Assembly: GCA_021813445.1 (NCBI GenBank)
Contig: JAKAKP010000162.1
Span: 1 to 32,238 of the forward strand
Direction: 5' to 3'
DNA length: 32,238 bases
Source of the DNA: Deltaproteobacteria bacterium
Lineage (GTDB): Bacteria; Desulfobacterota; Desulfobaccia; Desulfobaccales; 0-14-0-80-60-11
This document shows, piece by piece, positions 14,634-23,606 of this stretch; position 1 is the stretch's first letter; every line of letters begins with the position of its first letter. Position numbers and translations under genes: made by a program. The notes under the pieces are model-generated. The model was not told the DNA's origin. It was given only the letters and a program-made list of their open reading frames with translations, and did no database searches.

Positions 14634-16334
14634 TTATAAGACTTTCACCTGGGTGAGGGGACGGCCCTGCGCGTCGGTCAGGTGGATGGCGCAGGCCAGG
14701 CAGGGATCGAAGGAGTGGACGGTGCGCACCGCCTCCAGGGGCCTTTCGGGGTCGGCAATGGGGTTGCCCACCAGGGAGGCCTCGTAGGGACCCTGGGCGT
14801 CGCTCTGGTTGCGGGGACCGGCGTTCCAGGTGGATGGCACTACGCACTGGTAGTTCTTGATCTTATTGGAGTCGATCACCACCCAATGGGACAGGACTCC
14901 CCGGGGCGCTTCGTGGAAGCCGAAGCCCCGGCTTTCCCCCGGGGTCATGGGGTAATGGCTGCAGATAGCGAGATCGCCCTTGGCGATGTTGTTCATCAGG
15001 GCAGTCCACTGGGTGTTCAGTTCGTCATAGAGCACCGCGCAGCGGATGGCCCTGGCCGCGTGCCGGCCGATGGTGGAATGGAGGATTTCCGGCCCCACCT
15101 TGGCCCCCGCCAGTTTGCTGACCGTGGCCAGGACCAAAGTGGCATACTTCTTGGTGGGCGCATGACCCGCGGCGAACATGCAGAGGACATTGGCCAAAGG
15201 CCCCACCTGGGCCGGCTTGTCGTAGAAGCTGGGGGCCTTGACCCAGGAATATTTGCCAGCGTCCTTAAAGCCCGTGTAATTGGGCTCGGTAGCTTCGTCA
15301 TAGGGATGCTTGGTCCAGTCTCCCTTATACCAGGAATGCTTGATGGACTCCTTGACGCCTTCCTTGAAATAATCGTCATGATAAGAAGTGATGGGTTTGA
15401 AGGTCTTCAGGTCGGCGTTCTGGATATAGCCGCCGGGGAGGCTGAAGACCGTGCCCTTGGTGTCCATGGGCATATCGGGCACCGACAGGTAGTTGGTAAC
15501 CCCGGCCCCGTACTTAGTCCAGTCGGCGTACATGGCGCCCACCGCACAGACGTCCGGCACATAGACGTTTTTGACGAAATCGCCCACTTCATCAATCAGG
15601 GTCTTGATGTAATACAGCCGCTCCAGGTTGAGGGCCGAAGGAGAATCCAGGTTGATGGCCGTGGAGACGCCGCCCGGCACCAGGTTTTGGACGTGGGGGG
15701 TTTTACTCCCCAGGATGGAGACGATCATGTTGGCCTTGCGCTGGGCCTCCAGGGACTGGAGGTAATGGGCTACGGCCAGCAGGTTGACCTCCGGGGGCAG
15801 CTTCATGGCCGGATGGCCCCAATAGCCGTTGGCGAAGATGCCCAACTGGCCCGAGGCGACGATGGCCTTGAGCTTGTCCTGGACCGCCTTCATTATCTTA
15901 TGATCGTTCTGAGTCCAGGAAGAGAGGCTTTCTCCCAGTTGGGCCGCTTTTTTGGGGTCGGCTTTGAGGGCCGAAGTGATATCCACCCAGTCCAGGGCCG
16001 AGAGGATGTAGAAATGGACAATATGGTCGTGGACGCCGTGGGCGGCCATGATGAGGTTGCGGATATACTGGGCGTTGAGGGGCACCTCCATCTTTAGGGC
16101 GTTTTCCACCGCCCGCACCGAGGTCAGGGCGTGCACCGTGGTACAGACGCCGCAGATCCGCTGGGTGAAGGTAGGAGCATCCCGGGGGTCGCGTCCTTGG
16201 AGAATGACCTCGATGCCGCGCCACATCTGTCCCGACGACCAGGCATTGGTGACCTTGCCGCCGTCGATTTCACAGTCTATGCGTAAATGTCCTTCGATCC
16301 GGGTAATGGGGTCGATGGTAATTCTTTTGGCCAT
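14634..16334 (-). CDS. hybC: [NiFe]-hydrogenase large subunit (HybC type)
   Basis: The catalytic subunit of 566 aa that oxidises or produces H2. The N-terminal L1 motif (RICGVCTTVH, Cys61/Cys64) and C-terminal L2 motif (DPCLACAIH, Cys545/Cys548) supply the four Ni-Fe ligands. All are Cys, so this is not a [NiFeSe] enzyme. TRIEGHLRI near the N-terminus is a further family signature. After His551 a 15-residue tail (LTDAQGRPLTQVKVL) remains for cleavage by the HybD protease encoded next. It has no signal peptide, so it would be carried to the periplasm with the Tat-bearing small subunit. ATG 16332-16334 has AAGGAGAGG upstream. Subunit order and partners point to group 1 (Hyb-type) respiratory uptake hydrogenase. 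Confidence 0.97.
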   Translation of the reverse strand: MAKRITIDPITRIEGHLRIDCEIDGGKVTNAWSSGQMWRGIEVILQGRDPRDAPTFTQRICGVCTTVHALTSVRAVENALKMEVPLNAQYIRNLIMAAHGVHDHIVHFYILSALDWVDITSALKADPKKAAQLGESLSSWTQNDHKIMKAVQDKLKAIVASGQLGIFANGYWGHPAMKLPPEVNLLAVAHYLQSLEAQRKANMIVSILGSKTPHVQNLVPGGVSTAINLDSPSALNLERLYYIKTLIDEVGDFVKNVYVPDVCAVGAMYADWTKYGAGVTNYLSVPDMPMDTKGTVFSLPGGYIQNADLKTFKPITSYHDDYFKEGVKESIKHSWYKGDWTKHPYDEATEPNYTGFKDAGKYSWVKAPSFYDKPAQVGPLANVLCMFAAGHAPTKKYATLVLATVSKLAGAKVGPEILHSTIGRHAARAIRCAVLYDELNTQWTALMNNIAKGDLAICSHYPMTPGESRGFGFHEAPRGVLSHWVVIDSNKIKNYQCVVPSTWNAGPRNQSDAQGPYEASLVGNPIADPERPLEAVRTVHSFDPCLACAIHLTDAQGRPLTQVKVL

Positions 16335-16359
16335 GTTTTACCTCTCCTTAAAGGCAATA

Positions 16360-17574
16360 TTAGGCATGCTCAGTGGGCAGCACCGGGAATCTCTTGACAA
16401 AATAGAGATAGGCCATGAGCTCGATGGCTATGATTCCCAAGGTGATGAAAATTTCTCCGGGGGACGGGAAATAGCTCCAGTTGGCCCCGGGGTTATAGCC
16501 GATGAGAAACGCATTAAAACGGTAAAGGGATCCCGCCAAAAGCATGGAGATGGCTGCCAGGAAGAGAAAGCGGAGGTCCTGGCGTAGGCCCGGGCTCACC
16601 AGCAACAGCACTGGCACCAAGAACAGGAGGGTTTCCAGGATGAACATGACGCTCTGGAAACCGCTGGTGAAGACCGGGGCGCCCCGGAAGAGGAGGTCGG
16701 CAAAACGGACCACCAGGTAGACAACGATGAGCCAGGCCATGCCCACGGAGATGCGCCCCAGCATGGGGGTCTCAAAGGGCCGCTTGAAGGCCATGGAGGA
16801 GAGTACGGATTCGAAGACGGTCACCGCAAACCCCATAGTGATGGCCGAAATCAGAAAAAAGAAGGGCAACAGGCCGGTCTGCCAGATAGGTGAGAGCTTA
16901 TAGCCGGCGATAATCATCAAGGTCCCCAGGGAGGACTGATGCATGGTGGGCAGCAGGATGCCCACCGCGGCGATAACCGGCAGCCAACGCTCCAGACGAT
17001 GGAGCCAGAGTGCGGCCTTTTTATTCTCGGGGTATTTTTCCAGGATGGTGGGCAGCAGTTCAATCCACAGCACCACCACATAGGCGGCGATGCACAGGGC
17101 CACTTCCACCAGGACGGAGTTGAAATTGACCGTCCAGGGCAGGAAAAGTTTATAGCCGTTCCAGTAGCGCCCGATATCCAGGAAAATGGCCAGGCCCGCC
17201 AGGCTGTAACCGAAAACGCTGGTGAGCACCGCGGACCGCACCACCGGATGGTACTCCCAGCGGTTAAAGGCATAGACCAGGATGGCCGTGGCGTAACCAC
17301 CACAGCCCAGGGCGGTGCCCACCAGGACATCGTAAGTGATCCAGATGCCCCAGGGATAGCCGTCACTCAGGTTAGTGACCGCACCCAGGCCCGCGGCGTA
17401 TCGATAAAGCATAAGAATAATACCGATTATGGCCAGGGCCGCCAGGACCAGAAACGGCTTGGTGATCAGGTTGCCGCCTACCGGTCGCCATTCGTGCTGG
17501 GAACGGGCCTGCGCCGCGGCCAGGGCCGACTTGCTGACCGTTCTATTACTTGCAGATCTATCAAATTCAGTCAT
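16360..17574 (-). CDS. hybB: Hydrogenase membrane subunit HybB (NrfD/PsrC family)
   Basis: A 404-aa integral membrane protein with about nine to ten hydrophobic segments, the first after a basic N-terminal stretch (residues 1-45). In Hyd-2 HybB passes electrons between HybA and the quinone pool and couples H2 turnover to the proton gradient. Recognisable features are the glycine-rich GYPWGIWITYDVLVGTALGCGGYATAI segment and conserved charged residues in helices, typical of the NrfD/HybB family. ATG 17572-17574 has GGGGAG upstream. It lies between hybA and hybC with gaps of 15 and 25 nt, so it is part of one operon. Confidence 0.95.
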   Translation of the reverse strand: MTEFDRSASNRTVSKSALAAAQARSQHEWRPVGGNLITKPFLVLAALAIIGIILMLYRYAAGLGAVTNLSDGYPWGIWITYDVLVGTALGCGGYATAILVYAFNRWEYHPVVRSAVLTSVFGYSLAGLAIFLDIGRYWNGYKLFLPWTVNFNSVLVEVALCIAAYVVVLWIELLPTILEKYPENKKAALWLHRLERWLPVIAAVGILLPTMHQSSLGTLMIIAGYKLSPIWQTGLLPFFFLISAITMGFAVTVFESVLSSMAFKRPFETPMLGRISVGMAWLIVVYLVVRFADLLFRGAPVFTSGFQSVMFILETLLFLVPVLLLVSPGLRQDLRFLFLAAISMLLAGSLYRFNAFLIGYNPGANWSYFPSPGEIFITLGIIAIELMAYLYFVKRFPVLPTEHA

Positions 17575-17589
17575 CGTCGTCTCCCCAGT

Positions 17590-18555
17590 TTAGGGCAACT
17601 CATGGCCGGTAGTGTTTTTATAGATAATGTAAAAGAGGCCGCCTAGGACAACATAGGGAACGATCATGCCCTTATAAAGGGTATGATACAGAGTCTCGGC
17701 GTGGCTGGCCTGAGAGGTTGGCGGCAATTGGGGCAAACCCAGTTTGTTGAAGGGCACGTTGGCCAGCATCAATACCTGGGCGCCGCCGCCTTCCGTTTCC
17801 CCGTAGACATGATTCAGATAAGGGGTTACCTGGCGGCTGACTTTGTGGTGCGAATCCACCCGCTGCAAAGGGTATTCGGCGAATGTCCCCGGCTTGAGGG
17901 ACAGGCGCCTTCTGGCCTCTTTCCGGAGGTCCTGGACGTTGCCGAAAATGGAGGCGCCGGTGGGGCAGAACTCGCAGCAGGCAGAATAACTCCCCTGGGC
18001 GATGCGATGGTCGCAGAGCTGGCACTTGACGATCTGAGGGAAGGCCTGATCCCACTGAAATTTGGGAATCAAATAAGGACAGGCCACCTGACAGTACCGG
18101 CAGCCGATGCAGTTATCTTTGTTATAGTGGACCACGCCGGTTTTCGGGTCTTTGGTAAGGGCCGACACCGGGCAGGCGGAGACGCAGGAAGGATCAACGC
18201 AGTGCATGCAAAAGCGCCTGACAAAGGAGTAGCCGTTGATCTCCTGGTCCTTGGCCAGGCCCGTGCCGTTTTTATAAAGCTTGACGATATTCACGGTCTT
18301 GGCGGACAGATCCACGGGATCGTCCCAAAGGCTGTTGGGAGTGCAAAGATCCGGCGGCAGATTATTGAATTTCTTGCACGCGGCCATGCAGGCCTTGCAA
18401 CCGATACACAGCGTGGCGTCGTAAAGAATACCCAAGGCGTCGGGAAGACGCGTCACCGTCGCCCGGGCCAGGACCGGCGCGGGGCTCAAGTTTGACGCCA
18501 GCGCCAGACCACCGCCCGCGGCAGCTTTTAGAAAATCTCTACGGTTGAGTCCCAT
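17590..18555 (-). CDS. hybA: Hydrogenase iron-sulfur subunit HybA
   Basis: A 321-aa periplasmic ferredoxin-like protein that relays electrons from the small subunit to HybB. A Tat signal (NRRDFLK, residues 4-11, then a hydrophobic stretch ending near Ala31) precedes four Cys groups for 4Fe-4S clusters: CIGCKACMAAC, CMHCVDPSCVSAC, CIGCRYCQVAC and CQLCDHR...CCEFCPTGA. A C-terminal hydrophobic helix (about 293-311, IVPYVVLGGLFYIIY) anchors it in the membrane. It begins 3 nt after hybO. ATG 18553-18555 has AAGGA upstream. Complete by all visible motifs. Confidence 0.96.
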   Translation of the reverse strand: MGLNRRDFLKAAAGGGLALASNLSPAPVLARATVTRLPDALGILYDATLCIGCKACMAACKKFNNLPPDLCTPNSLWDDPVDLSAKTVNIVKLYKNGTGLAKDQEINGYSFVRRFCMHCVDPSCVSACPVSALTKDPKTGVVHYNKDNCIGCRYCQVACPYLIPKFQWDQAFPQIVKCQLCDHRIAQGSYSACCEFCPTGASIFGNVQDLRKEARRRLSLKPGTFAEYPLQRVDSHHKVSRQVTPYLNHVYGETEGGGAQVLMLANVPFNKLGLPQLPPTSQASHAETLYHTLYKGMIVPYVVLGGLFYIIYKNTTGHELP

Positions 18556-18558
18556 AGG

Positions 18559-19758
18559 CTATTCCTTCTTGGTCTCAGCGCCTTCGGGCGATTCTTTTTT
18601 ACCAATTTTCATGGCGGCGACCGCACCCGCACCCGCGGCCGCGCCGGCTAAACCTGCGGCTACCGCCACGGCGGCAGTGGTGGCCCCGTGTCCTTCCGGG
18701 ACTGATATGGGAGGATAAGCAGTGGAAGGGGTCAGACAAAGGGCTCCGCCTCCCGGCTTGACGCCCTCAGTCCCTTGAAAGGGCACGCCCGCGGGGGTGA
18801 AATACTTCAGGTTGGCCTGTTCCGGGATAGCCTTGGTAAAGCCCACGCCTTTCTCGGAGCAACCGAAGCAAGGGCAGCCGGTGCCCACCGGCCAGCTCCG
18901 GGGGCCGACATCCCCAAAGAGCTGTTCAGGGCAGTTGTTAAAGGTCTCCGGCCCCTTGCAGCCCATTTTAAAAAGGCACCAGCCCCGGCGGTGGCCTTCG
19001 TCGCCGAATTCCAGGACAAAGCGGCCGGCGTCGAAATGGGCCCGGCGCTCGCAGCCCTCGTGGATGAGACGGCGGTAGGCAAACTTGGGCCGGGCTTTGT
19101 CGTCCAGGTCCGGCAGCTTCTTGAAGGTCAGGACATAGAGCACGGTAGACAGGAAATTATAGGGATTCGGCGGGCAGCCGGGGATGTTGATCACCTTGAA
19201 TTTATCCCCCAGGGCTTCCTGAGTGGATACTGCCCCGGTGGGGTTGGGAGAAGCCGAGGGGATGCCGCCCCAAGAAGCGCAGGAGCCGATGCTGATCACG
19301 GCCATGGCCTTGGGTGCAGTCTCTCTTAAAATTTGCAGCACCGGCTTGCCGCCGACCTGGCAGTAAATGCCGCCATCCTTGGTGGGAATGGAGCCGTCCA
19401 CCACCAGGATGAATTTGCCTTTGTTTTCCGCAATGGATTTCTTTCTGGCCGCTTCCGCCAATTCACCCGATGGCGTGCTCAGGGTCTCATGGTAATCTAG
19501 GGAGATGAGATCGAGAATGAGCTTTTCCACGGTAGGGTGAGTGGAACGGAGTAGGGTTTCGGAGCAGCCGGTACACTCCTGACCTGAGAGCCAGATGACC
19601 GGTGGCTTCTTGAGGTTTGCCACCGCCTCCGCGATCTTGAGTCCCGAGCCCAGGGGCAGTCCCATGCCGGCTGCCGCCACCGCACAGAACTTCAAGAAAT
19701 CCCGGCGGGAGACCATGCCAAAATGGTCCGGCAAATGCCGATGCTTCTTCTCCTTCAT
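18559..19758 (-). CDS. hybO: [NiFe]-hydrogenase small subunit (HybO type)
   Basis: A 399-aa electron-transfer subunit. A Tat signal (SRRDFLKFCAVAAAG, from residue 17) is followed by the proximal-cluster motif (ECTGCSETLL with SIGSCASWGG and IPGCPPNP), then medial and distal cluster Cys (GCERRAHF, GWCLFKMGCKGPETFNNCP, GTGCPCFGCSE). The proximal motif has Gly between the two Cys (CTGC), not the extra Cys of oxygen-tolerant enzymes, so a standard oxygen-sensitive 4Fe-4S cluster is expected. The C-terminal Ala/Gly-rich segment (about 355-382) is a membrane anchor. A near-perfect ribosome site (AGGAGAGTAT) fixes ATG 19756-19758. It is the first gene of the operon. Stop TAG. Confidence 0.97.
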   Translation of the reverse strand: MKEKKHRHLPDHFGMVSRRDFLKFCAVAAAGMGLPLGSGLKIAEAVANLKKPPVIWLSGQECTGCSETLLRSTHPTVEKLILDLISLDYHETLSTPSGELAEAARKKSIAENKGKFILVVDGSIPTKDGGIYCQVGGKPVLQILRETAPKAMAVISIGSCASWGGIPSASPNPTGAVSTQEALGDKFKVINIPGCPPNPYNFLSTVLYVLTFKKLPDLDDKARPKFAYRRLIHEGCERRAHFDAGRFVLEFGDEGHRRGWCLFKMGCKGPETFNNCPEQLFGDVGPRSWPVGTGCPCFGCSEKGVGFTKAIPEQANLKYFTPAGVPFQGTEGVKPGGGALCLTPSTAYPPISVPEGHGATTAAVAVAAGLAGAAAGAGAVAAMKIGKKESPEGAETKKE

Positions 19759-20400
19759 ATACTCTCCTGATTTTATTGGGAAGTGGTTAGAAAATAATGA
19801 AAATATAACAGTTAATAATCATGACCCCATTTGGGGACAATCACCGCCAAACATATTAGGGTATAACCGTTGCCTCGTGCAACAGTTAATTTAAGAGAAA
19901 ACTGCCATAAACCAATTTTTTTGACAATCGGTCGAAATGCTCGTTAGTCATTGATAATTTGGGGAAATAAGATCTTTTTGATAATTTAAAAATGCTGGTT
20001 TTCGCTAGTTTGACGCGAAAATCAGGAAAGTACCAAGTAGTATTGCGGTGTTCCGCCATAAGTTCTCATGCGCCGTCTCCCCTCTGCCGCGGCGCACCAA
20101 GTTTTTTCCCCGGACCAGGAACAAGCCTTACTACTGACTCAGAGCCTGATAATCCCTTGCACTTGGCCCTCAGTCCCCAGAGTTACAGGGGTTATTTGTA
20201 GTTACCTTTAGCGCAACCTACATGGGGTCAATCTCTTTCCATAAAAGTTGGGGATGGCCTAGATTGTGAACTTAAACAGAGGAAATAATGCAAAATTTCT
20301 TTGGATTGTCCGGCGTCTGATTATATGCTGAAAAAGGTTTGGTCCTTGCCAGGCTGCGGGAAGCCGGCAAATTACAGGCCAGTCCAGGGACAGCATTCTT
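19759..20400. other. Intergenic region between divergent hyb and liv operons
   Basis: About 640 bp without a gene between two divergent operons; the region near 19780-20010 is AT-rich and must hold both promoters. Visible elements are an imperfect hairpin (19995-20025), a short palindrome TTGC-CTCGTGC-CAA-type at 19870-19884, and a TTGACA at 19921-19926 with no good -10 at the right distance. No -24/-12 promoter and no riboswitch were recognised. Confidence 0.5.
19995..20025. promoter_or_regulatory. Inverted repeat in the divergent promoter region
   Basis: CTGGTTTTCGC (19995-20005) and GCGAAAATCAG (20015-20025) pair over 11 positions with one G-T, around a 9-nt spacer. It could be an operator for one or both divergent operons or a weak hairpin. 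Confidence 0.4.
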
Positions 20401-21615
20401 ATGAAGCCGAACATATCCCTTGCAGGCGTCTGGCTCCGGAAGATTGCCTGCCTCCTGGCCCTTTTCATCTTGGGGACAACCTTGCCCCTGGCAGCGGCTG
20501 AGAAAATCCGGCTGGGGGAGATCGACCCCCTTTCCGGCCATCTGGCCAAACCTGGCCAGGAAATTCACCAGGGCATCCTCTACGCGGTGGAGGAGGCCAA
20601 CGCCCGGGGCGGAGTGGCGGGGCGCCCGGTGGAACTCATCAGCAGGGATGATCAGAGCAAGCCGGAGGTGGCGGTCAACCAGGCCCAGGACTTGATCTTC
20701 CGGCAAAAAGTTACGGGTTTGGTGGGAGGTTATGTAGATTCTCTGGTAGGACCCATCAGCCAGCAGGCTGCCAGGAACCGGGTGCCTTACGTGGCTTCGG
20801 CCAGCCTCCAGCAGTCCATTGCCGGCAATAAAAACCCCTACTTTTTCCGCGTTTCCCGCCTGGAAGGCGTGGTGGAGCCCCTATGCCGCTTTCTCACCCA
20901 GACCTTGAAGACCAGGCGGGTGGCTATATTGCATGCAGCTACTCCGGGGTCCAGCGAATTTTCGGATAGTGTCCAGGCCCATCTGCGGCAAGCGGGTAGT
21001 GAAGTGGTGCTGGAAGATAAGTTTCGCCCCGGCTCCCCGGATTTCTCCGTATTTCTCCTGAAATTGCCTCCGGCTAGGGTGGAGGCTCTGATCAGCGGCG
21101 GCTTTTATGCGGACAACCTGATTCTGGTGCGGCAGTTGCGGGAGCGGCCCCTGGGGCTCAAAGCCTTTATCGCCCCTTGGGGAGTGGCCTACCAGAGTTT
21201 TATCGACGAAGTGGGACCAGCCTCTGAAGGACTTTTTGGCGCCTGCGCCTGGGACCCCGGCATCACTCGGCCCGGGACCGAAAAAGCGTCCCAGGCCTTT
21301 GTGGCCGGGTTTCGGAAAAAATTCCGCAAAGAGCCCAACACTACCACCATGCACGGTTACACCTCCGCCCGGGCCCTGTTGGCCGCCATAGAACAGGTTC
21401 TCCAAGGCGCGGGGCAGCTCACCGGCGAGGCCGTCAGCCGGGCCCTGGCCCACCTGGACCTGCAGTTGCCCATGGAGAGGCTGGCCTTTGACGCGCATGG
21501 CGATCCCCGGTATTATCAACAGGTAATCGTCCAGATTCAAAAGCAGCGGCTGGTGGTGGTCTATCCCCCGGAGCGGGCTAGGGGCCGGGTGGATTTCAGC
21601 CTGGCGGCGCGCTGA
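20401..21615 (+). CDS. livK: Branched-chain amino acid ABC transporter, substrate-binding protein LivK-like
   Basis: A 404-aa periplasmic binding protein. A signal peptide ends near residue 32 (LPLAAA|EK). The mature protein starts with the family pattern (IRLGEIDPLSGHLAKPGQEI, GILYAVEEANARGGVAGRPVEL), and YVASASLQQSI and GYTSARALL are typical of type I periplasmic binding proteins of the Leu/Ile/Val group. These bind branched-chain amino acids, amides or urea; the exact ligand cannot be read from the sequence. It is first of five co-directional genes. ATG 20401 is the first in frame; the ribosome site is weak (CAGGGACAG). Confidence 0.9.
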   Translation: MKPNISLAGVWLRKIACLLALFILGTTLPLAAAEKIRLGEIDPLSGHLAKPGQEIHQGILYAVEEANARGGVAGRPVELISRDDQSKPEVAVNQAQDLIFRQKVTGLVGGYVDSLVGPISQQAARNRVPYVASASLQQSIAGNKNPYFFRVSRLEGVVEPLCRFLTQTLKTRRVAILHAATPGSSEFSDSVQAHLRQAGSEVVLEDKFRPGSPDFSVFLLKLPPARVEALISGGFYADNLILVRQLRERPLGLKAFIAPWGVAYQSFIDEVGPASEGLFGACAWDPGITRPGTEKASQAFVAGFRKKFRKEPNTTTMHGYTSARALLAAIEQVLQGAGQLTGEAVSRALAHLDLQLPMERLAFDAHGDPRYYQQVIVQIQKQRLVVVYPPERARGRVDFSLAAR

Positions 21616-21641
21616 CGGGGGAATCTGGAGGACCTGACAGC

Positions 21642-21731
21642 ATGGCCGCACCTGCGGCTTTTATCCCCCGCTCTGCCGGTGATTCGACCTGTCCCGCCAG
21701 GAAGTCAGCCGCTTTCTCAAGGAGCTTGTGA
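21642..21731 (+). CDS. Possible 29-aa leader peptide between livK and livH
   Basis: ATG 21642-21644 follows GGAGGACCTGACAGC, a better ribosome site than that of livK. It codes for 29 residues ending at TGA 21729-21731, three bases before the livH ATG. Translation of such a frame could couple to livH. No family is known and codon use is unremarkable; it may be chance. Confidence 0.25.
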   Translation: MAAPAAFIPRSAGDSTCPARKSAAFSRSL

Positions 21732-21734
21732 CCC

Positions 21735-22598
21735 ATGTGGGTAGGCACCCCCGTTATCTTTACCGGGCTTTCCCTGGGTTCCTTTTATGCCCTCATCGCC
21801 CTGGGCTTTTCTTTGATCCTGGGCATCGCCCGGGCTTTCAACCTGGCCCACGGGGAGATGATCCTGCTCTCTGGCTACCTGGCCTTTGTCCTGTGGCATT
21901 ATTTCCAGGTTCCCTTTGTCTTTATCCTGCTGATCTGCTCTCTGGTCCTGGTGTGGGTGACGATTCCCTTGAACTACTTGCTGCGGCGGCTGCCGGAGCC
22001 CTACGGCTTAAACACCTTGATAGTGACCCTGGGGCTGGCTTTATTGCTGCAAAATCTCTTTCTTGCCTGGTTTTCCGCGGACTATCGCCTGATGACCCCG
22101 GCCTGGCCCATGGTGAACGTGCCCTGGCTGAACTTCAGCTTTCCTCTGCATCAAGGAGTGCTGATTGTTCTGGCCCTTCTGGTCACCGGCGCGGTCCACC
22201 TGTTGCTGCAAGGCACCTTTTTGGGCAAGGCCCTGCGGGCCACCATCCAGGACCGGGAAGCAGCCCAGATGGCTGGAATCAATGTCCAGCGTCTGTCTCT
22301 GGCCGCGTTTGGCCTGGGGGGGCTGCTCATCGGTCTGGCCGGCCCGCTCTTTGCCCAAAATATGTACCTCTATCCGGCAGCCGGTGTGGAAGCGACCATG
22401 ATTGCCATCGTCGTCACCATCTTTGCGGGCCTGGGCCGGATCCGGAACATCCTCTTGGGGGGCTGGCTTCTGGGCCTGACGCAATCGGCCACCATCTTTG
22501 CCCTGGGCAGCAGGTGGCGGGAACTGGTCAGCGCCGTGCTTCTCCTCCTGCTGCTCTATTTCCGGCCGCAGGGATTTTCCTTAAAGAAAGAAGGTTGA
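21735..22598 (+). CDS. livH: Branched-chain amino acid ABC transporter permease LivH
   Basis: A 287-aa inner-membrane protein with about eight hydrophobic segments and the LivH signature (GLSLGSFYALIALGFSLILGIARAFNLAHGE near the N-terminus, and a coupling-helix region ALRATIQDREAAQMAGINVQR). It forms the channel with LivM and imports the substrate delivered by LivK. AAGGAG lies ten bases before ATG 21735. The frame ends at TGA 22596-22598, 12 bp before livM. Intact. Confidence 0.94.
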   Translation: MWVGTPVIFTGLSLGSFYALIALGFSLILGIARAFNLAHGEMILLSGYLAFVLWHYFQVPFVFILLICSLVLVWVTIPLNYLLRRLPEPYGLNTLIVTLGLALLLQNLFLAWFSADYRLMTPAWPMVNVPWLNFSFPLHQGVLIVLALLVTGAVHLLLQGTFLGKALRATIQDREAAQMAGINVQRLSLAAFGLGGLLIGLAGPLFAQNMYLYPAAGVEATMIAIVVTIFAGLGRIRNILLGGWLLGLTQSATIFALGSRWRELVSAVLLLLLLYFRPQGFSLKKEG

Positions 22599-22610
22599 GT
22601 CACAGCCGTT

Positions 22611-23606
22611 TTGATTAAAACGACCCGTCTGCCAAATTTCATGGGTAAAATTAATTCTTCACAGCTTGCAGCCGCGGCCGGGGTTCTACTTCTGGCCGTC
22701 TGGCCCCTCATCTTCCGGAATCAAGTGCAGTTCCACCAGGTGCTGGGGATGACCTGTCTTTATGCCATCCTGGCCCTGGCCTGGAACATTTATGCCCTTT
22801 CCGGGGCTATTTCCCTGGGGCACACGGCTTTTTTCGGGCTGGGGGCCTATGCTTCGGCTCTTCTCAACCACCATTACCACTGGTCGCCCCTGTGCACCAT
22901 GCCTTTGGGGGCCTTGGCCGCCGTCGTTTTCGCGGTTTTCTGGAGTCTCGGTTTCCGGCGGCTCCGGGGCGTCTATCTGGGCTTGGCGTCTTTGGCGGCC
23001 GTGGAGATTCCCAAAACCATCGTGGACAATTGGGACCAACTCACCTACGGCTCCATGGGCATCGTGGGCCTGGACCGCCTGCCTACCTTGACCATAGGGG
23101 GGGTGGAGATGGATTTCGGCTTGAATGTCACGGCCCAATATTACCTGTTGCTGGGTATTATGCTGCTGGCCCTGCTGCTCCACTGGAAGTGCATCCGCTC
23201 CAGGTGGGGCTGGACTTTACGGGTCATCCGGGAAAACGAAACCGCCGCGGCCGCCCTCGGTATCGACAGCAACCGGGAAAGGGCCAAGGCCCTGATGCTC
23301 AGCTCTTATCTGGCGGGGATCGCCGGCGCGCTTTATGCCCATATCATGGGTCTGGTGGAGCCGGCCCTGGTCTTTAACCTGCACCTGTCGGTCCTGCCGC
23401 TGGTTTTCAGCATCTTCGGCGGCTCCACCATGGTCTTCGGCCCGGTCCTGGGAGCGCTCATCCTCTATCCTTTGGAGCAGCTCTTCCTGATGCCGTTATT
23501 CCCCATGGGCCACTCCGCGCTGTACGGATTGGTCATCATTCTGACGATTTTCTTTTTTCCCAAGGGAATTGCCGCATGGCTGCCAGCGCCGCCCAAGTCT
23601 GTCTAG
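22611..23606 (+). CDS. livM: Branched-chain amino acid ABC transporter permease LivM
   Basis: Second permease, 331 aa. The motifs ISLGHTAFFGLGAYASALL and RVIRENETAAAALGIDSNRERAKALMLSSYLAGIAG are characteristic of LivM. The start is uncertain: TTG 22611 gives ten extra polar residues, whereas ATG 22641 is also reasonable; neither has a strong ribosome site. Stop TAG 23604-23606. Its end overlaps the livG start by 31 nt, showing tight operon packing. Confidence 0.92.
   Translation: MIKTTRLPNFMGKINSSQLAAAAGVLLLAVWPLIFRNQVQFHQVLGMTCLYAILALAWNIYALSGAISLGHTAFFGLGAYASALLNHHYHWSPLCTMPLGALAAVVFAVFWSLGFRRLRGVYLGLASLAAVEIPKTIVDNWDQLTYGSMGIVGLDRLPTLTIGGVEMDFGLNVTAQYYLLLGIMLLALLLHWKCIRSRWGWTLRVIRENETAAAALGIDSNRERAKALMLSSYLAGIAGALYAHIMGLVEPALVFNLHLSVLPLVFSIFGGSTMVFGPVLGALILYPLEQLFLMPLFPMGHSALYGLVIILTIFFFPKGIAAWLPAPPKSV

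Noticed and set aside
14682-16097. Long plus-strand open frame of 471 aa
   Set aside because: Antisense shadow of hybC; high GC and conserved codon bias of the real gene keep the opposite frame open.
14634-16334. [NiFeSe] hydrogenase
   Set aside because: The C-terminal motif DPCLACAIH uses Cys codons only; no in-frame TGA.
17683-18495. Plus-strand 270-aa frame
   Set aside because: Antisense to hybA, which has four Cys clusters.
19921-19954. Sigma-70 promoter for liv at TTGACA
   Set aside because: No acceptable -10 box 16-18 bp downstream; GATAAT is too far.
21728-22618. 296-aa frame overlapping livH
   Set aside because: Runs in a different frame through LivH, which has the family motifs; the alternative has none.
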